In this document: in pieces, positions 9,746 through 18,586 of the stretch
Layout: the number at the start of each line of letters is the position of its first letter
Numbering within the stretch: the stretch's first letter is position 1
From: Pararhodobacter sp.
GTDB lineage: Bacteria; Pseudomonadota; Alphaproteobacteria; Rhodobacterales; Rhodobacteraceae
Length of the DNA stretch: 36,290 bases
Reading direction: 5' to 3'
NCBI GenBank assembly: GCA_020832545.1
Contig: JAFIEK010000039.1
Span: forward strand, 1-36,290
Notes under the pieces: generated by a model
What the model was told of the DNA's origin: nothing
Database searches by the model: none
Seen by the model: the letters and a program-made list of their open reading frames with translations, nothing else
Position numbers and translations under genes: made by a program

Positions 9746-11136
9746 GCGATATCCTGATCGTTGACGACGAACGCGACATTCGCGAGCTGGTGTCGGAAAT
9801 TCTTTGCGATGAAGGGTATGAAACCCGTCTCGCCGCAAATTCCGACGAGGCGATGGCGGCGGTCAATACCAACCCGCCGGCTTTGATGATCCTGGATCTG
9901 TGGCTGAAGGACAGCCAGATGGACGGGATCGGCATTCTGATGTCGGTCAAGCGCGAGCGGCCCGAAATACCCGTGGTGATCATCTCGGGTCACGGCAATA
10001 TCGAGATCGCGGTGGCCGCGATCAAGAAGGGCGCTTACGACTTTATCGAAAAGCCCTTCAACATCGACCAGCTTCTGGTGGTGATCAGCCGCGCTATGGA
10101 AACGGCGCGGCTGCGGCGCGAGAACGTGAGCCTGCGCAAGCGCGACACCGTCCAGACCGAGATGATCGGCGCCAGTCAGGCGATGAAGGTGCTCAAGACT
10201 CAGCTTGGCAAGGTCATGCGCTCGAACGGGCGGGTGATGTTGACCGGCCCGTCGGGCAGCGGCAAGGAGGTGGCGGCGCGCTTCATTCATGTGCAGTCCA
10301 ACCGCGCCAGTGCCCCCTTTGTCACGGTGTCCTGCGCGGCGATTGAGCCGGACAAGATGGAGGCCGTGCTGTTCGGGCAGGAAAGCTCGGCGCATGGTAT
10401 CATTCCCGGCTTGCTGGAGCAGGCGCATGGCGGCATTCTTTATCTTGACGAGGTGGCCGACATGCCGCCCGGCACGCAATCCAAGATCCTGCGCGTGCTG
10501 GTCGATCAGACCTTCAGCCGGGTGGGCGGCAGCGAGAAGGTGAAGGTGGATCTGCGGGTCATCTCATCCACCACGCGCGATCTGCGCGCCGAGATCACCG
10601 CCGGGCAGTTCCGCCAGGAGCTGTATGACCGGCTGAACGTGGTGCCCATTCAGGTGCCCTCGCTTGAGGACCGGCGCGAGGATATTCCGGCGCTGGCCGC
10701 GCATTTCATCGAGATGTTCCACCAGACCCAGGGCCTGCCCCGGCGCGCCCTTTCGGACGAGGCCGAGGCCCAGTTGCAGGCCATGGGCTGGCCCGGCAAC
10801 ATCCGCCAGTTGCGCAACGTGATCGAGCGCGCGCTCATTCTGGGCGAGGGTTCCGGCGCGATCGAGGCGCGTGAATTGCAGGGCGAGGCCAACGGGTCCG
10901 AGGGCGAGGGGCGGATCGTGCTGTCCGGCGGGCTGGCCACGCTACCGCTGCGCGAGGCGCGCGAACTGTTCGAGCGTGAATACCTGCTGACCCAGATCAA
11001 CCGGTTCGGTGGCAATATCTCACGTACCGCCACATTCGTGGGCATGGAGCGCTCGGCGCTGCACCGCAAGCTGAAATCGCTGGGCGTCAACACCGCCGCG
11101 CTGTCGCAATCGCGCGGCGGGCGTGAGGACGACTGA
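9742..11136 (+). CDS. ntrX: Response regulator NtrX
   Basis: The 464-residue regulator has a receiver domain with Asp52 in MILDLWLKD and Lys104, an AAA+ domain with Walker A GPSGSGKE (169-176) and an intact Walker B YLDE (near 234-237), and a Fis-like C-terminal helix-turn-helix (about 415-450). After LFGQE, where sigma-54 activators have GAFTGA, the sequence reads SSAHGIIPG, so the contact loop is missing. NtrX proteins of several alphaproteobacteria also lack this loop and act on respiratory, nitrogen and cell-envelope genes without sigma-54. It pairs with the preceding ntrY. Confidence 0.95.
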   Translation: MSDILIVDDERDIRELVSEILCDEGYETRLAANSDEAMAAVNTNPPALMILDLWLKDSQMDGIGILMSVKRERPEIPVVIISGHGNIEIAVAAIKKGAYDFIEKPFNIDQLLVVISRAMETARLRRENVSLRKRDTVQTEMIGASQAMKVLKTQLGKVMRSNGRVMLTGPSGSGKEVAARFIHVQSNRASAPFVTVSCAAIEPDKMEAVLFGQESSAHGIIPGLLEQAHGGILYLDEVADMPPGTQSKILRVLVDQTFSRVGGSEKVKVDLRVISSTTRDLRAEITAGQFRQELYDRLNVVPIQVPSLEDRREDIPALAAHFIEMFHQTQGLPRRALSDEAEAQLQAMGWPGNIRQLRNVIERALILGEGSGAIEARELQGEANGSEGEGRIVLSGGLATLPLREARELFEREYLLTQINRFGGNISRTATFVGMERSALHRKLKSLGVNTAALSQSRGGREDD

Positions 11137-11154
11137 GCAGAAAGGGGCGGGGCG

Positions 11155-12531
11155 ATGAAGATCATCATCTGCGGCGCGGGGCAGGTTGGCTGGCAAATCG
11201 CCCGCCAGCTTTCGGGCGAGGCCAATGACGTGTCGGTGGTGGACAACAACCCCGTTCTGGTGCGCCGCGCCACCGATACGCTGGAGGTGCAGGGCGTTAT
11301 CGGCTTTGCCTCGCACCCTGATGTGCTTGAGGCCGCGGGCGCCAAGGACGCCGACATGATCATCGCTGCCACCCATTCCGATGAGGTGAACATGGTCACC
11401 TGTCAGGTGGCGCATTCGGTGTTCAACGTCACCCGCAAGATCGCGCGTCTGCGCGCAAAAACCTATCTGGAGCCGATGTATTCGGACCTGTTCCAGCGTG
11501 ATCACATGCCCATCGACGTGGTGATCAACCCCGAACATGAGGTCAGTCAGGCCGCCCTGCGCCGCATCGCCGCGCCGACCACCTTTGATGTGCAGGATTT
11601 TCTGGAAGGCCGCGTGCGTCTTGCCGGGATCGCGCTGGATGAGGATTGCCCGGTTCTCAACACCTCCCTGCGCCAGCTGACCGATCTGTTTTCAACCCTG
11701 CGCGCCCTTGTCGTTGGCGTGCGGCGCGGCGCGCGGCTGTTCGCACCCGAGCCCGAAGACCAGCTTTTCGCCGGCGACCAGATCTATGTGGTGGCCGAAA
11801 GCAGTGATCTGCCGCGCACACTTGAGATTTTCGGCAAACCACTGGCGCGGCAGGAGCGCGTGGTGATCATCGGCGCGGGCAATGTCGGCCTGTCGGTGGC
11901 GCAGACGCTGGAACGGCAGCGCGACCGGGTGCGCGTCAAGGTGATCGAACGTGACCGCGCGCGCGCCGAAGCCGCCGCTGACGCGCTGGAGCGCACCATC
12001 GTGCTGCATGGCGACGGAATGGAAAGCGACATTCTCACCGAGGCCGGGATCGAGAAGGCTGACACCGTGCTGGCGGTGACCGATGATGACAAGGTCAATT
12101 TGCTGGTGTCGGTGCGGGCCAAGGCGATGGGTTGCAAGTTCTCGATCGCGCTGGTCAACGACCCCAGCCTTGCGCCGCTGATGGACCATCTGGGCATTGA
12201 CGCCCATATCAACCCGCGCGCAACCACCGTGTCATCGATCCTGCGCCATGTCCGCCATGGCCGCGTGCGCTCCATCTACACGATCGGCGATGGCGAGGCT
12301 GAGGTGATCGAAGCGCAGGTGCTTTCCACCTCATCGCTGGCGGGCAAAACGATCGGGGATGCCGATTTCCCCGAAGGCACACTGGTCGGCGCGGTGGTCA
12401 AGGGTGGCAAGCTGGTCAAGCCGGTCAGCACCACGCTTCTGGAAACCGGCGATCTTCTGGTGATCTTCGCGCTCAAGAAAGACGTCCCCGAGGTGGAGCG
12501 GCTGTTGCAGGTGGCGGTGGAGTACTTCTGA
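11155..12531 (+). CDS. trkA: Trk potassium uptake regulatory subunit TrkA
   Basis: The 458-residue cytoplasmic protein gates the Trk potassium channel by binding NAD(H). It has two tandem RCK units. Each starts with a Rossmann GxGxxG motif: CGAGQVG at 6-12 and IGAGNVG at 239-245, each followed by an acidic end of strand two and by a TrkA-C domain (about 145-220 and 370-455). The length is standard for two-unit TrkA. Its stop overlaps the trkH start by one base (TGATG), which fits a two-gene uptake module. Eighteen bases separate it from ntrX, so it is probably cotranscribed with the ntr genes. Confidence 0.95.
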   Translation: MKIIICGAGQVGWQIARQLSGEANDVSVVDNNPVLVRRATDTLEVQGVIGFASHPDVLEAAGAKDADMIIAATHSDEVNMVTCQVAHSVFNVTRKIARLRAKTYLEPMYSDLFQRDHMPIDVVINPEHEVSQAALRRIAAPTTFDVQDFLEGRVRLAGIALDEDCPVLNTSLRQLTDLFSTLRALVVGVRRGARLFAPEPEDQLFAGDQIYVVAESSDLPRTLEIFGKPLARQERVVIIGAGNVGLSVAQTLERQRDRVRVKVIERDRARAEAAADALERTIVLHGDGMESDILTEAGIEKADTVLAVTDDDKVNLLVSVRAKAMGCKFSIALVNDPSLAPLMDHLGIDAHINPRATTVSSILRHVRHGRVRSIYTIGDGEAEVIEAQVLSTSSLAGKTIGDADFPEGTLVGAVVKGGKLVKPVSTTLLETGDLLVIFALKKDVPEVERLLQVAVEYF

Positions 12532-14027
12532 TGCTTGCCCGGCTGGCCCAGGTTCCGGTTCTGGTGGTGCTGATCGGCGTTACCGGGCTGGCGATGCTGG
12601 TGCCCTCTCTCCATGCGTTTGTGCTGCGCGAGGCCCCGGTGGGGCGCGCCTTTCTCTATTCCGCCCTGATCTGCATATTGCTGGCGGCATTTCTGGCCAT
12701 CGCCACCAGCCGCCCGGTGCGGCGCAATCCGATACGCGGGCTGTTTGCGCTTCTGGCCGCGATCTATCTGGTGCTGCCCGCGCTGATGGCCATGCCGCTG
12801 GTAGAAGTGCTGGAGATGCGCTTTTTCGATGCCTGGTTCGAGATGATCGCCAGCTTTACTACCACCGGCGCCACGCTGATCGACGCCCCGCGCCGCGTGC
12901 CCGATGCGGTGCATCTGTGGCGGGCGATGGCGGGGTGGTCTGGCGGGCTGTTCGTGCTGGTGTCGGCCACTGCGCTTTTGGCGCCACTGGGGCTGGGCGG
13001 GTTTGAACTGATCCGCCCGCAGCCTGTGAGCGGGCTGATCCAGTCTGATCCCGGCCATAGCTACGGGCAACGGCTGAAGGCGCACGGACTGGTGATACTG
13101 CCGTGGTATGTGGGGCTGACGGCGGCGCTGTGGCTGGTGCAGGTGGTGCTTGGGGTGCCGGGCCCGTCCGCGCTGATTGTGGCGATGTCTACGCTGTCAA
13201 CCTCGGGCATCCTGCCGCGCGAAACGCTGGGCGGGATCGGTTTCTGGGCCGAGGCGGCGCTCTTTGTGTTCCTGATCCTCGCATTGAGTCGCGCCTTTCT
13301 GCCCAATCCCGCGGGCCGGGCACGCCGTAGCTTCCGGCCCGGCCCCGAACTGCCGCTTGCCGCGGCGATCGTGGCGCTGGTTACGCTGATCGTGGCCGCG
13401 CGCCATTGGCTGGGGGCCTTTGAGGTGGCCGAAGGTGAGAGCCTGCCCGCCCTTGGCCGCGCGATCTGGGGCACGGCGTTTACCGGGCTGTCGTTTCTGA
13501 CGACCACCGGCTTTGTCAGTCAGGACTGGATCGCGATCCGCCTTTGGTCAGGGCTGACGCCGCCGGGACTGGTGCTGATGGGGCTGGCAATTGTCGGCGG
13601 GGGGGTGGCCACGACGGCGGGGGGCGTGAAGCTGTTGCGCATCTATGCGTTGTCACGGATGGGCGTGCTGGAGCTTCAGCGCATGATCTACCCGTCGATG
13701 GTGGCGGGCGGGGGCGAGAGCCAGCGCTTTCTGGTCACGCGCGGCGCGCATGCCGCCTGGCTGTTCGCCATGGTCTTTGCGCTGTCGGTTGCGGTGCTGG
13801 TGGCGGTGTTGATGCTGTTGGGTATGGGGTTTGAAACCGGGCTGATCTTCACCTTCGCTGCGATCACCACGACCGGGCCGCTGGTGCAGGTGGCGGGGGA
13901 CCTGCCGCTGCACTGGACCTTGCTGTCGGACCCGGCCAAGGTGGTTCTGGCGCTTGGAATGATTCTCGGACGGCTGGAAATTCTGGTTCTGCTTGCCCTT
14001 CTGATGACCCAGTTCGCCCGCGATTGA
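12531..14027 (+). CDS. trkH: Trk potassium transporter membrane subunit TrkH
   Basis: The 498-residue polytopic membrane protein forms the potassium path. It consists of about ten hydrophobic helices in four M1-P-M2 repeats. Pore-loop motifs are visible: SFTTTGATL near 106, STLSTSGILP near 225, SFLTTTGFVSQDW near 324 and AITTTGPL near 445. The GGGVATTAGGVKLLR segment around 355-370 is the family's conserved loop. Translation is coupled to trkA. Confidence 0.94.
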   Translation: MLARLAQVPVLVVLIGVTGLAMLVPSLHAFVLREAPVGRAFLYSALICILLAAFLAIATSRPVRRNPIRGLFALLAAIYLVLPALMAMPLVEVLEMRFFDAWFEMIASFTTTGATLIDAPRRVPDAVHLWRAMAGWSGGLFVLVSATALLAPLGLGGFELIRPQPVSGLIQSDPGHSYGQRLKAHGLVILPWYVGLTAALWLVQVVLGVPGPSALIVAMSTLSTSGILPRETLGGIGFWAEAALFVFLILALSRAFLPNPAGRARRSFRPGPELPLAAAIVALVTLIVAARHWLGAFEVAEGESLPALGRAIWGTAFTGLSFLTTTGFVSQDWIAIRLWSGLTPPGLVLMGLAIVGGGVATTAGGVKLLRIYALSRMGVLELQRMIYPSMVAGGGESQRFLVTRGAHAAWLFAMVFALSVAVLVAVLMLLGMGFETGLIFTFAAITTTGPLVQVAGDLPLHWTLLSDPAKVVLALGMILGRLEILVLLALLMTQFARD

Positions 14028-14187
14028 TCCGGCACCGCGTTGAATCTGCCCTTGCCGCCCACCAAAAACCGGGCTAATGGGCTGAATTGGGCTGGAAATC
14101 GGCGTGTTCGCGCTTCATACTGCCCCCGGCGAGGGGGGTGCTGCGTTGCTCATTCAGGGCGCAGGCCACAAAAAAGGTAAGAATAAC

Positions 14188-14421
14188 ATGGCCGCAGACA
14201 AGCAAAATTTGCAGGATGCTTTTCTCAATCACGTCCGCAAGAACAAGGTGCCCGTGACGATCTTTCTGATCAACGGGGTCAAGCTCTTGGGGGTGATCAC
14301 CTGGTTTGACAATTTCTGTGTGCTGCTGCGCCGCGAGGGGCAGAGCCAGCTGGTCTACAAGCATGCGATTTCCACAATCATGCCGGGCCAGCCGATCAAC
14401 CTCTATAATGGCGAAGACTGA
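14188..14421 (+). CDS. hfq: RNA chaperone Hfq
   Basis: The 77-residue protein is a full-length alphaproteobacterial Hfq, the hexameric Sm-like chaperone that pairs small RNAs with mRNAs. It has Sm1 with the proximal-face residues ([20 protein letters not shown], residues 8-27), then FDNFCVLL, and the Sm2 signature YKHAIST at 57-63. It ends soon after the core, without the long tail of enterobacterial Hfq. Start chosen at ATG14188 with AGG 11 bases upstream; the open frame extends back to 14104 but those residues are not Hfq-like. The 160-base spacer after trkH holds a weak TGGAAA/CATACT promoter-like pair near 14090-14120. Confidence 0.96.
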   Translation: MAADKQNLQDAFLNHVRKNKVPVTIFLINGVKLLGVITWFDNFCVLLRREGQSQLVYKHAISTIMPGQPINLYNGED

Positions 14422-14442
14422 GCTTCGCCCGGAAGGGGATGC

Positions 14443-15762
14443 GTGATCGTTGAGACCGGCGAAATCGGTGGCGCGGGGGGCACGCGGCCCACGCGCGCGC
14501 TTGTGCTGCACCCGGAAATCCGTGGCGCTGACGGCACGCGTGAGCCTGAGGGCGCGCTGGCCGAGGCGATGGCGCTGGCCTACGCGCTGCCCGGAATTGC
14601 GGTGATCGACGGGCTGGTGGTGCGGTTGCCGCGTGCGCATCCGGGGCATCTGTTCGGCTCGGGCAAGGTGGCAGAGCTGAAAGCGCAGATCGAGGGCGAT
14701 GAGATTGAACTGGTGCTGGTAGATGGCCCGGTCACGCCGGTGCAGCAGCGCAATCTTGAGCGCGAATGGTCGGTCAAGCTGCTGGACCGCACGGGGCTAA
14801 TTCTGGAAATCTTCGCCGACCGCGCGCGCACCCGTGAAGGCGTGTTGCAGGTGGAACTGGCGGCGCTGAGCTATCAGCGTACCCGGTTGGTGCGCGCCTG
14901 GACCCATTTGGAGCGCCAGCGCGGGGGGCTTGGTTTTGTCGGCGGGCCGGGTGAAACGCAGATCGAGGCTGACCGCCGGGCGATTGACACGCAGATGGTG
15001 CGGCTGAAGCGGCAACTTGAAAAGGTGGCGAAAACCCGTGAACTGCACCGCGCCGCGCGGCGCAAGGTGCCGTTTCCGGTGGTCGCGCTGGTGGGTTATA
15101 CCAACGCCGGAAAATCCACGCTGTTTAACCGGATGACCGGCGCCGAGGTGCTGGCCAAGGACATGCTGTTCGCCACGCTCGATCCGACGATGCGGGCGGT
15201 GGAACTGCCCGGCGGGCTGGAGGTGATCCTGTCTGACACGGTGGGCTTTATCTCGGATCTGCCGACGCAACTGGTTGCTGCGTTTCGCGCCACGCTGGAA
15301 GAGGTGCTGGAGGCCGATCTGATCGTGCATGTGCGCGACATCGCCCATCCGGAAACCGAGGCGCAGGCGCAGGATGTCGAGAGCATTCTGAACGAACTGG
15401 GTGTGGCGCAGACGGTGCCCAAGATCGAGGTCTGGAACAAGTCAGATCTGCTGGCGCCTGATGACGCGCATCTGACCGTGGCTGCACGGCGCGAGGGGGT
15501 TTTTGCGGCCTCTGCGCTGACCGGGGCCGGGTTGGCGGCGGTTTTCACAGCGATCACCGCAGCCCTTGATGATGAACGCCATGATGCTGTGCTGGATCTG
15601 GCGTATGATCAGGGCCGGGCGCGGGCCTGGCTGTTCGCCGAGGGTCTGGTGCAGTCTGAAACGCCGGGCGAGGCGGGTTCGCATCTCGCTGTGCGGTGGA
15701 CGGCACGCCAGCGGCGACGGTTCGAAGCGCTGTTGGCTGAAGACGCGCCTGACGCCGATTGA
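14443..15762 (+). CDS. hflX: GTPase HflX
   Basis: The 439-residue protein is HflX, a GTPase that binds and splits stalled 70S ribosomes. The N-terminal HflX domain (about 20-200) includes LFGSGKVAEL and FVGGPGETQIEADRR. The G domain has G1 GYTNAGKS (218-225), the FATLDPT switch, G3 DTVGF and G4 NKSD near 331. It starts with GTG preceded by GGAAGGGG, 21 bases after hfq. The hfq-hflX pair is widely conserved. It is the last gene of the plus-strand array; its stop converges on fliG with a 94-base spacer that shows no clear terminator. Confidence 0.95.
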   Translation: MIVETGEIGGAGGTRPTRALVLHPEIRGADGTREPEGALAEAMALAYALPGIAVIDGLVVRLPRAHPGHLFGSGKVAELKAQIEGDEIELVLVDGPVTPVQQRNLEREWSVKLLDRTGLILEIFADRARTREGVLQVELAALSYQRTRLVRAWTHLERQRGGLGFVGGPGETQIEADRRAIDTQMVRLKRQLEKVAKTRELHRAARRKVPFPVVALVGYTNAGKSTLFNRMTGAEVLAKDMLFATLDPTMRAVELPGGLEVILSDTVGFISDLPTQLVAAFRATLEEVLEADLIVHVRDIAHPETEAQAQDVESILNELGVAQTVPKIEVWNKSDLLAPDDAHLTVAARREGVFAASALTGAGLAAVFTAITAALDDERHDAVLDLAYDQGRARAWLFAEGLVQSETPGEAGSHLAVRWTARQRRRFEALLAEDAPDAD

Positions 15763-15856
15763 TCGTGCAGTCACCCGCAGCCGGGCGCGCCGACGGTTTG
15801 TGCCTTGGTGGAACTGTGCCGGACTTGGCGAGGTCACCGGTTGCGGTGTCACGGCT

Positions 15857-17029
15857 TCAGTCTTCATCGTCATCGGTGCGCAATTCGATCTCGCCCAGAT
15901 CGGTGAGGTTGCGGATGCTGCTGACCACTGCGCCCATCGCCTCCTCGCCGTCTTTGCTGCGGACCTTGCCGCGAATCTCCATCTCATCGCGCAGGGTTCC
16001 GGCCATGCGCTGCGACATGTTGGCCAGCAGAAACTCCACCGACTTGCCCTCTTGCGTACCGGGCTGTGTGCCGGCAAAGGCGAAGGCGGTGATCAGATCG
16101 GCCTGAGCGATATCGCGCAGCACCTTGCCGACATCGCGCGCCTTCAGGCGCTCATGGATGTTAGCGAAGGTGAAGATGGCCTTGCGCACCCCTTCGGCGA
16201 ACCCCGCATCCTCGCGGTCTAGCCCGCTCAGGACATCCTCGCGCATCCGGGTGGGGGAGTTGGTGAGAATATCGCCGATCCGCTTGGTGGGCAGGCCCGC
16301 AAAGGCGGGCAACGGGCGGTCATCGATCTGGGTGGCCAGCGCATTACCGATCCGTGCCACAAGCCGCGGCGCGATCCCTTCGGTGCGCGACACCGCATAG
16401 GCGACGCGGCGCGCCCGCTCCCCGGGCATCTTGCCCAGCAGTTCGGCGGCTTTCTTGATCGGCAGCTTCGCCAGAACGACCGCCGCCACCTCAGGGCTTT
16501 CAGAATCCAGCAGTTCGATCAGCGTGTCGCAATCAGCCTCGGTAATCCGGTCCCAAGGGTCGACCACGCCGCGCGCGCGCGCCATCTGGCGCAGGCGCGT
16601 GGCCGCCGAAGGGCTGAGCTTGCCATCCAGCGCCTTGAGTGCGCCACCGACCCCGCCTGCAAAGCTGAGCCCCACCTGTTCCAGCGTTTCCACGAATTCA
16701 GACACCACGGCGATCAGTGTATCGCGGTCGATCAGCCGCATCTGGCACATTTCTTCGCTGAGTGCGTTCTGCATCGGTTCGGGCAGGTTGGCGAGTTTCA
16801 GATCGGTCCCCTGCGAGAGCAGCAGCTGCACCAGAATCGCGGCCTTCTGCCGCCCGTTCAGTGGCCGGATGGCGCGCCCGGTGGGGCTGGTGGAATGGCC
16901 GGGCGATGCATCACCGGGCAGTCCCCCCAGGCCAGGCGACAGGCCGGAAGTCACGGCGGGCAGGCCGGGCGGTGCACCCGGCAGAAGGTCGGCCAGCGGC
17001 ATGGCGGGCATCAACTGGTCTTTTTGCAT
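15857..17029 (-). CDS. fliG: Flagellar motor switch protein FliG
   Basis: The 390-residue protein matches FliG, the rotor protein that couples the stator to the switch complex. About 50 Pro/Gly-rich residues precede the usual FliG_N domain (LNGRQKAAILVQLL). The middle domain follows (about 160-260); its EHPQ motif, which binds FliM, reads ESPE. The C-terminal domain holds FANIHERLKARDVGKVLRDI and the charged torque helix LRDEM after ANMSQR. No other flagellar gene lies in the window. Start ATG17029 has GGGGC upstream; residue 7 or 10 methionines are alternatives. Upstream lie a CtrA-like and an FNR-like box. Confidence 0.85.
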   Translation of the reverse strand: MQKDQLMPAMPLADLLPGAPPGLPAVTSGLSPGLGGLPGDASPGHSTSPTGRAIRPLNGRQKAAILVQLLLSQGTDLKLANLPEPMQNALSEEMCQMRLIDRDTLIAVVSEFVETLEQVGLSFAGGVGGALKALDGKLSPSAATRLRQMARARGVVDPWDRITEADCDTLIELLDSESPEVAAVVLAKLPIKKAAELLGKMPGERARRVAYAVSRTEGIAPRLVARIGNALATQIDDRPLPAFAGLPTKRIGDILTNSPTRMREDVLSGLDREDAGFAEGVRKAIFTFANIHERLKARDVGKVLRDIAQADLITAFAFAGTQPGTQEGKSVEFLLANMSQRMAGTLRDEMEIRGKVRSKDGEEAMGAVVSSIRNLTDLGEIELRTDDDED

Positions 17030-17074
17030 GGACGGCGCCCCAAGCGATTGTGGCCTCCATCCTCGCCCACAGGC

Positions 17075-17090
17075 GTTAAGGGGCGGATAA
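17075..17090 (-). promoter_or_regulatory. Candidate CtrA box upstream of fliG
   Basis: On the minus strand the sequence reads TTAT-N7-TTAAC, one mismatch from the CtrA consensus TTAA-N7-TTAAC. It lies about 46-61 bases before the fliG start, in the correct orientation. CtrA controls flagellar genes in Rhodobacterales, which supports the call, but the motif is short. Confidence 0.45.
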
Positions 17091-17113
17091 CGCAGGACGA
17101 AAAAGCGTCAGCC

Positions 17114-17127
17114 TTGATCTAAATCAA
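17114..17127. promoter_or_regulatory. Perfect FNR/FnrL box
   Basis: TTGAT-CTAA-ATCAA is an exact match to the FNR consensus TTGAT-N4-ATCAA, and the symmetry extends to CCTTGAT/ATCAAGG. It is centred at 17120.5. A class II position would give a start near 17162 on the plus strand or near 17079 on the minus strand. The site could thus act on fliG, on the candidate small RNA, or on both. Confidence 0.7.
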
Positions 17128-17161
17128 GGCGTGTGTTTGCGATCTGAGGTTGAGTGACGGG

Positions 17162-17273
17162 TGAAGGCCAAGGCTGATCCGTCCGCCTTATCTTCATCTC
17201 CCGTTTCCGGGCGCCCCTTGCTGTGCCCGGTCGCCTTTATGCCGCGAGAGCCCCCTCTCGCGGCAATTTTTTT
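17162..17273 (+). ncRNA. Candidate small RNA with intrinsic terminator, possibly FnrL-controlled
   Basis: No gene reads on the plus strand here, yet there is a strong plus-strand terminator at 17241-17273 and an FNR box whose class II distance predicts a start at about 17162. The predicted RNA is about 112 nt, with an unstructured C/U-rich stretch (17180-17203), a 6-bp hairpin CCGGGC/GCCCGG (17207-17230) and the terminator stem. The 5' end is inferred only; no convincing -10 hexamer is visible. Confidence 0.35.
17241..17273 (+). terminator. Intrinsic terminator, plus strand
   Basis: A perfect 10-bp stem GCCGCGAGAG/CTCTCGCGGC with a CCCC loop is followed by AATTTTTTT. The T tract is on the plus strand, so it does not suit the neighbouring minus-strand genes ispG and fliG. 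Confidence 0.75.
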
Positions 17274-17278
17274 GCGCT

Positions 17279-18436
17279 TCAGGCCCCGGTTCTGGCCGTG
17301 CTCAGGGCCTCATCATCCGTCTGGTTCGCGGCCTCGGTTTCGATCTCGGCAGCTCGCTTTTCGACCAGTTCGACAATATGCTCGATCATCTGCGCATTTG
17401 ACATCCGGTGCGACTGCCGGCCTGCCACATAGACCATTCCATGTCCCGCACCCCCGCCGGTGAAGCCGATGTCGGTCATCAGCGCCTCGCCGGGGCCGTT
17501 GACGACGCAGCCGATGATTGACAGGCTCATCGGTGTCTTGATGTGTTCCAGCCGTTCTTCCAGCGCCTCGACCGTCTTGATCACGTCAAAGCCCTGCCGT
17601 GCGCAGGACGGGCATGAGATGATCTGCACGCCACGGGTGCGCAGGCCCAGCGATTTCAGGATCTCAAAGCCCACTTTGACCTCCTGCACCGGATCGGCAG
17701 AAAGCGACACGCGAATGGTGTCACCAAGGCCCATCCACAAAAGGTTGCCAAGGCCCACGGCGGATTTCACAGTGCCTGAAACCAACCCCCCAGCCTCGGT
17801 GATGCCCAGATGGATGGGGGCGTCGGTGGCCTCGGCCAGCATCTGATAGGCGGTGGCGGCAAGGAACACGTCCGAGGCCTTGCAGGAAATCTTGAACTCG
17901 TGAAAATCGTTGTCCTGCAACAGCTTGATGTGATCAAGCCCGCTTTCAACCATAGCGTCGGGGCAGGGTTCGCCGTACTTGTCCAGCAAATGGCGCTCAA
18001 GCGATCCGGCATTCACACCGATACGGATGGAGCAGCCGTGGTCCTTGGCGGCCTTGACCACCTCGCGCACCCGCTCGGCCGAACCGATATTGCCGGGGTT
18101 GATGCGCAGGCAGGCGGCCCCGGCTGCGGCGGCCTCGATGGCGCGTTTGTAGTGAAAATGGATATCGGCCACGATCGGCACCGGGCTCTCGCGCACAATC
18201 TCGCGCAGTGCCTTGGTCGAGGCCTCATCCGGGGTTGAGACCCGCACGATATCGGCACCTGCATCGGCGGCGGCCTGAATCTGGGCGATGGTGGCGCGCA
18301 CATCCGTGGTGTCGGTGTTGGTCATCGTCTGCACGCTGATCGGTGCATCGCCCCCCACTGGCACCGAACCCACCATGATCTGGCGGGATTTGCGCCGGTC
18401 GATGTTGCGCCAGGGGCGGATCGGATTAAGCGACAT
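17279..18436 (-). CDS. ispG: 4-hydroxy-3-methylbut-2-en-1-yl diphosphate synthase IspG (GcpE)
   Basis: The 385-residue iron-sulfur enzyme makes HMBPP from MEcPP in the MEP pathway. The N-terminal TIM barrel shows [32 protein letters not shown] near 91 and LRINPGNIG near 110. The C-terminal part has the [4Fe-4S] ligands Cys275 and Cys278 (CPSC) and Cys310 (GCVVNGPGE), with Glu317 following. Start set at MSLNPIRPW (18436) because the open frame before it is intergenic and includes the rodZ terminator. It follows a rodZ-like gene, an order also found in enterobacteria. Confidence 0.96.
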   Translation of the reverse strand: MSLNPIRPWRNIDRRKSRQIMVGSVPVGGDAPISVQTMTNTDTTDVRATIAQIQAAADAGADIVRVSTPDEASTKALREIVRESPVPIVADIHFHYKRAIEAAAAGAACLRINPGNIGSAERVREVVKAAKDHGCSIRIGVNAGSLERHLLDKYGEPCPDAMVESGLDHIKLLQDNDFHEFKISCKASDVFLAATAYQMLAEATDAPIHLGITEAGGLVSGTVKSAVGLGNLLWMGLGDTIRVSLSADPVQEVKVGFEILKSLGLRTRGVQIISCPSCARQGFDVIKTVEALEERLEHIKTPMSLSIIGCVVNGPGEALMTDIGFTGGGAGHGMVYVAGRQSHRMSNAQMIEHIVELVEKRAAEIETEAANQTDDEALSTARTGA

Positions 18437-18532
18437 GAAACTGTCCGTAATGTTTGGCCTGCGCCTCAGACATAGGCCCAACCCCGGGCCGAGGCAATGC
18501 GGGCGCAGGCGGGTTGCGCCGGTTTCTTGGTT

Positions 18533-18564
18533 CAAATGCAAAGGCCCGCGGGTTTGCGCGGGCC
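18533..18564 (-). terminator. Intrinsic terminator after the rodZ-like gene
   Basis: On the minus strand an 8-bp stem GGCCCGCG/CGCGGGCC with a six-base loop is followed by TTTGCATTTG. It lies 22 bases after the rodZ-like stop, so ispG probably has its own promoter in the remaining spacer (18437-18532). Confidence 0.55.
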
Positions 18565-18586
18565 GGGATGGGGGGCTGGCTGGGGA

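Noticed and set aside
17241-17273. Hairpin as the terminator of ispG
   Set aside because: The T tract is on the plus strand; on the minus strand an A tract precedes the stem and no T tract follows it.
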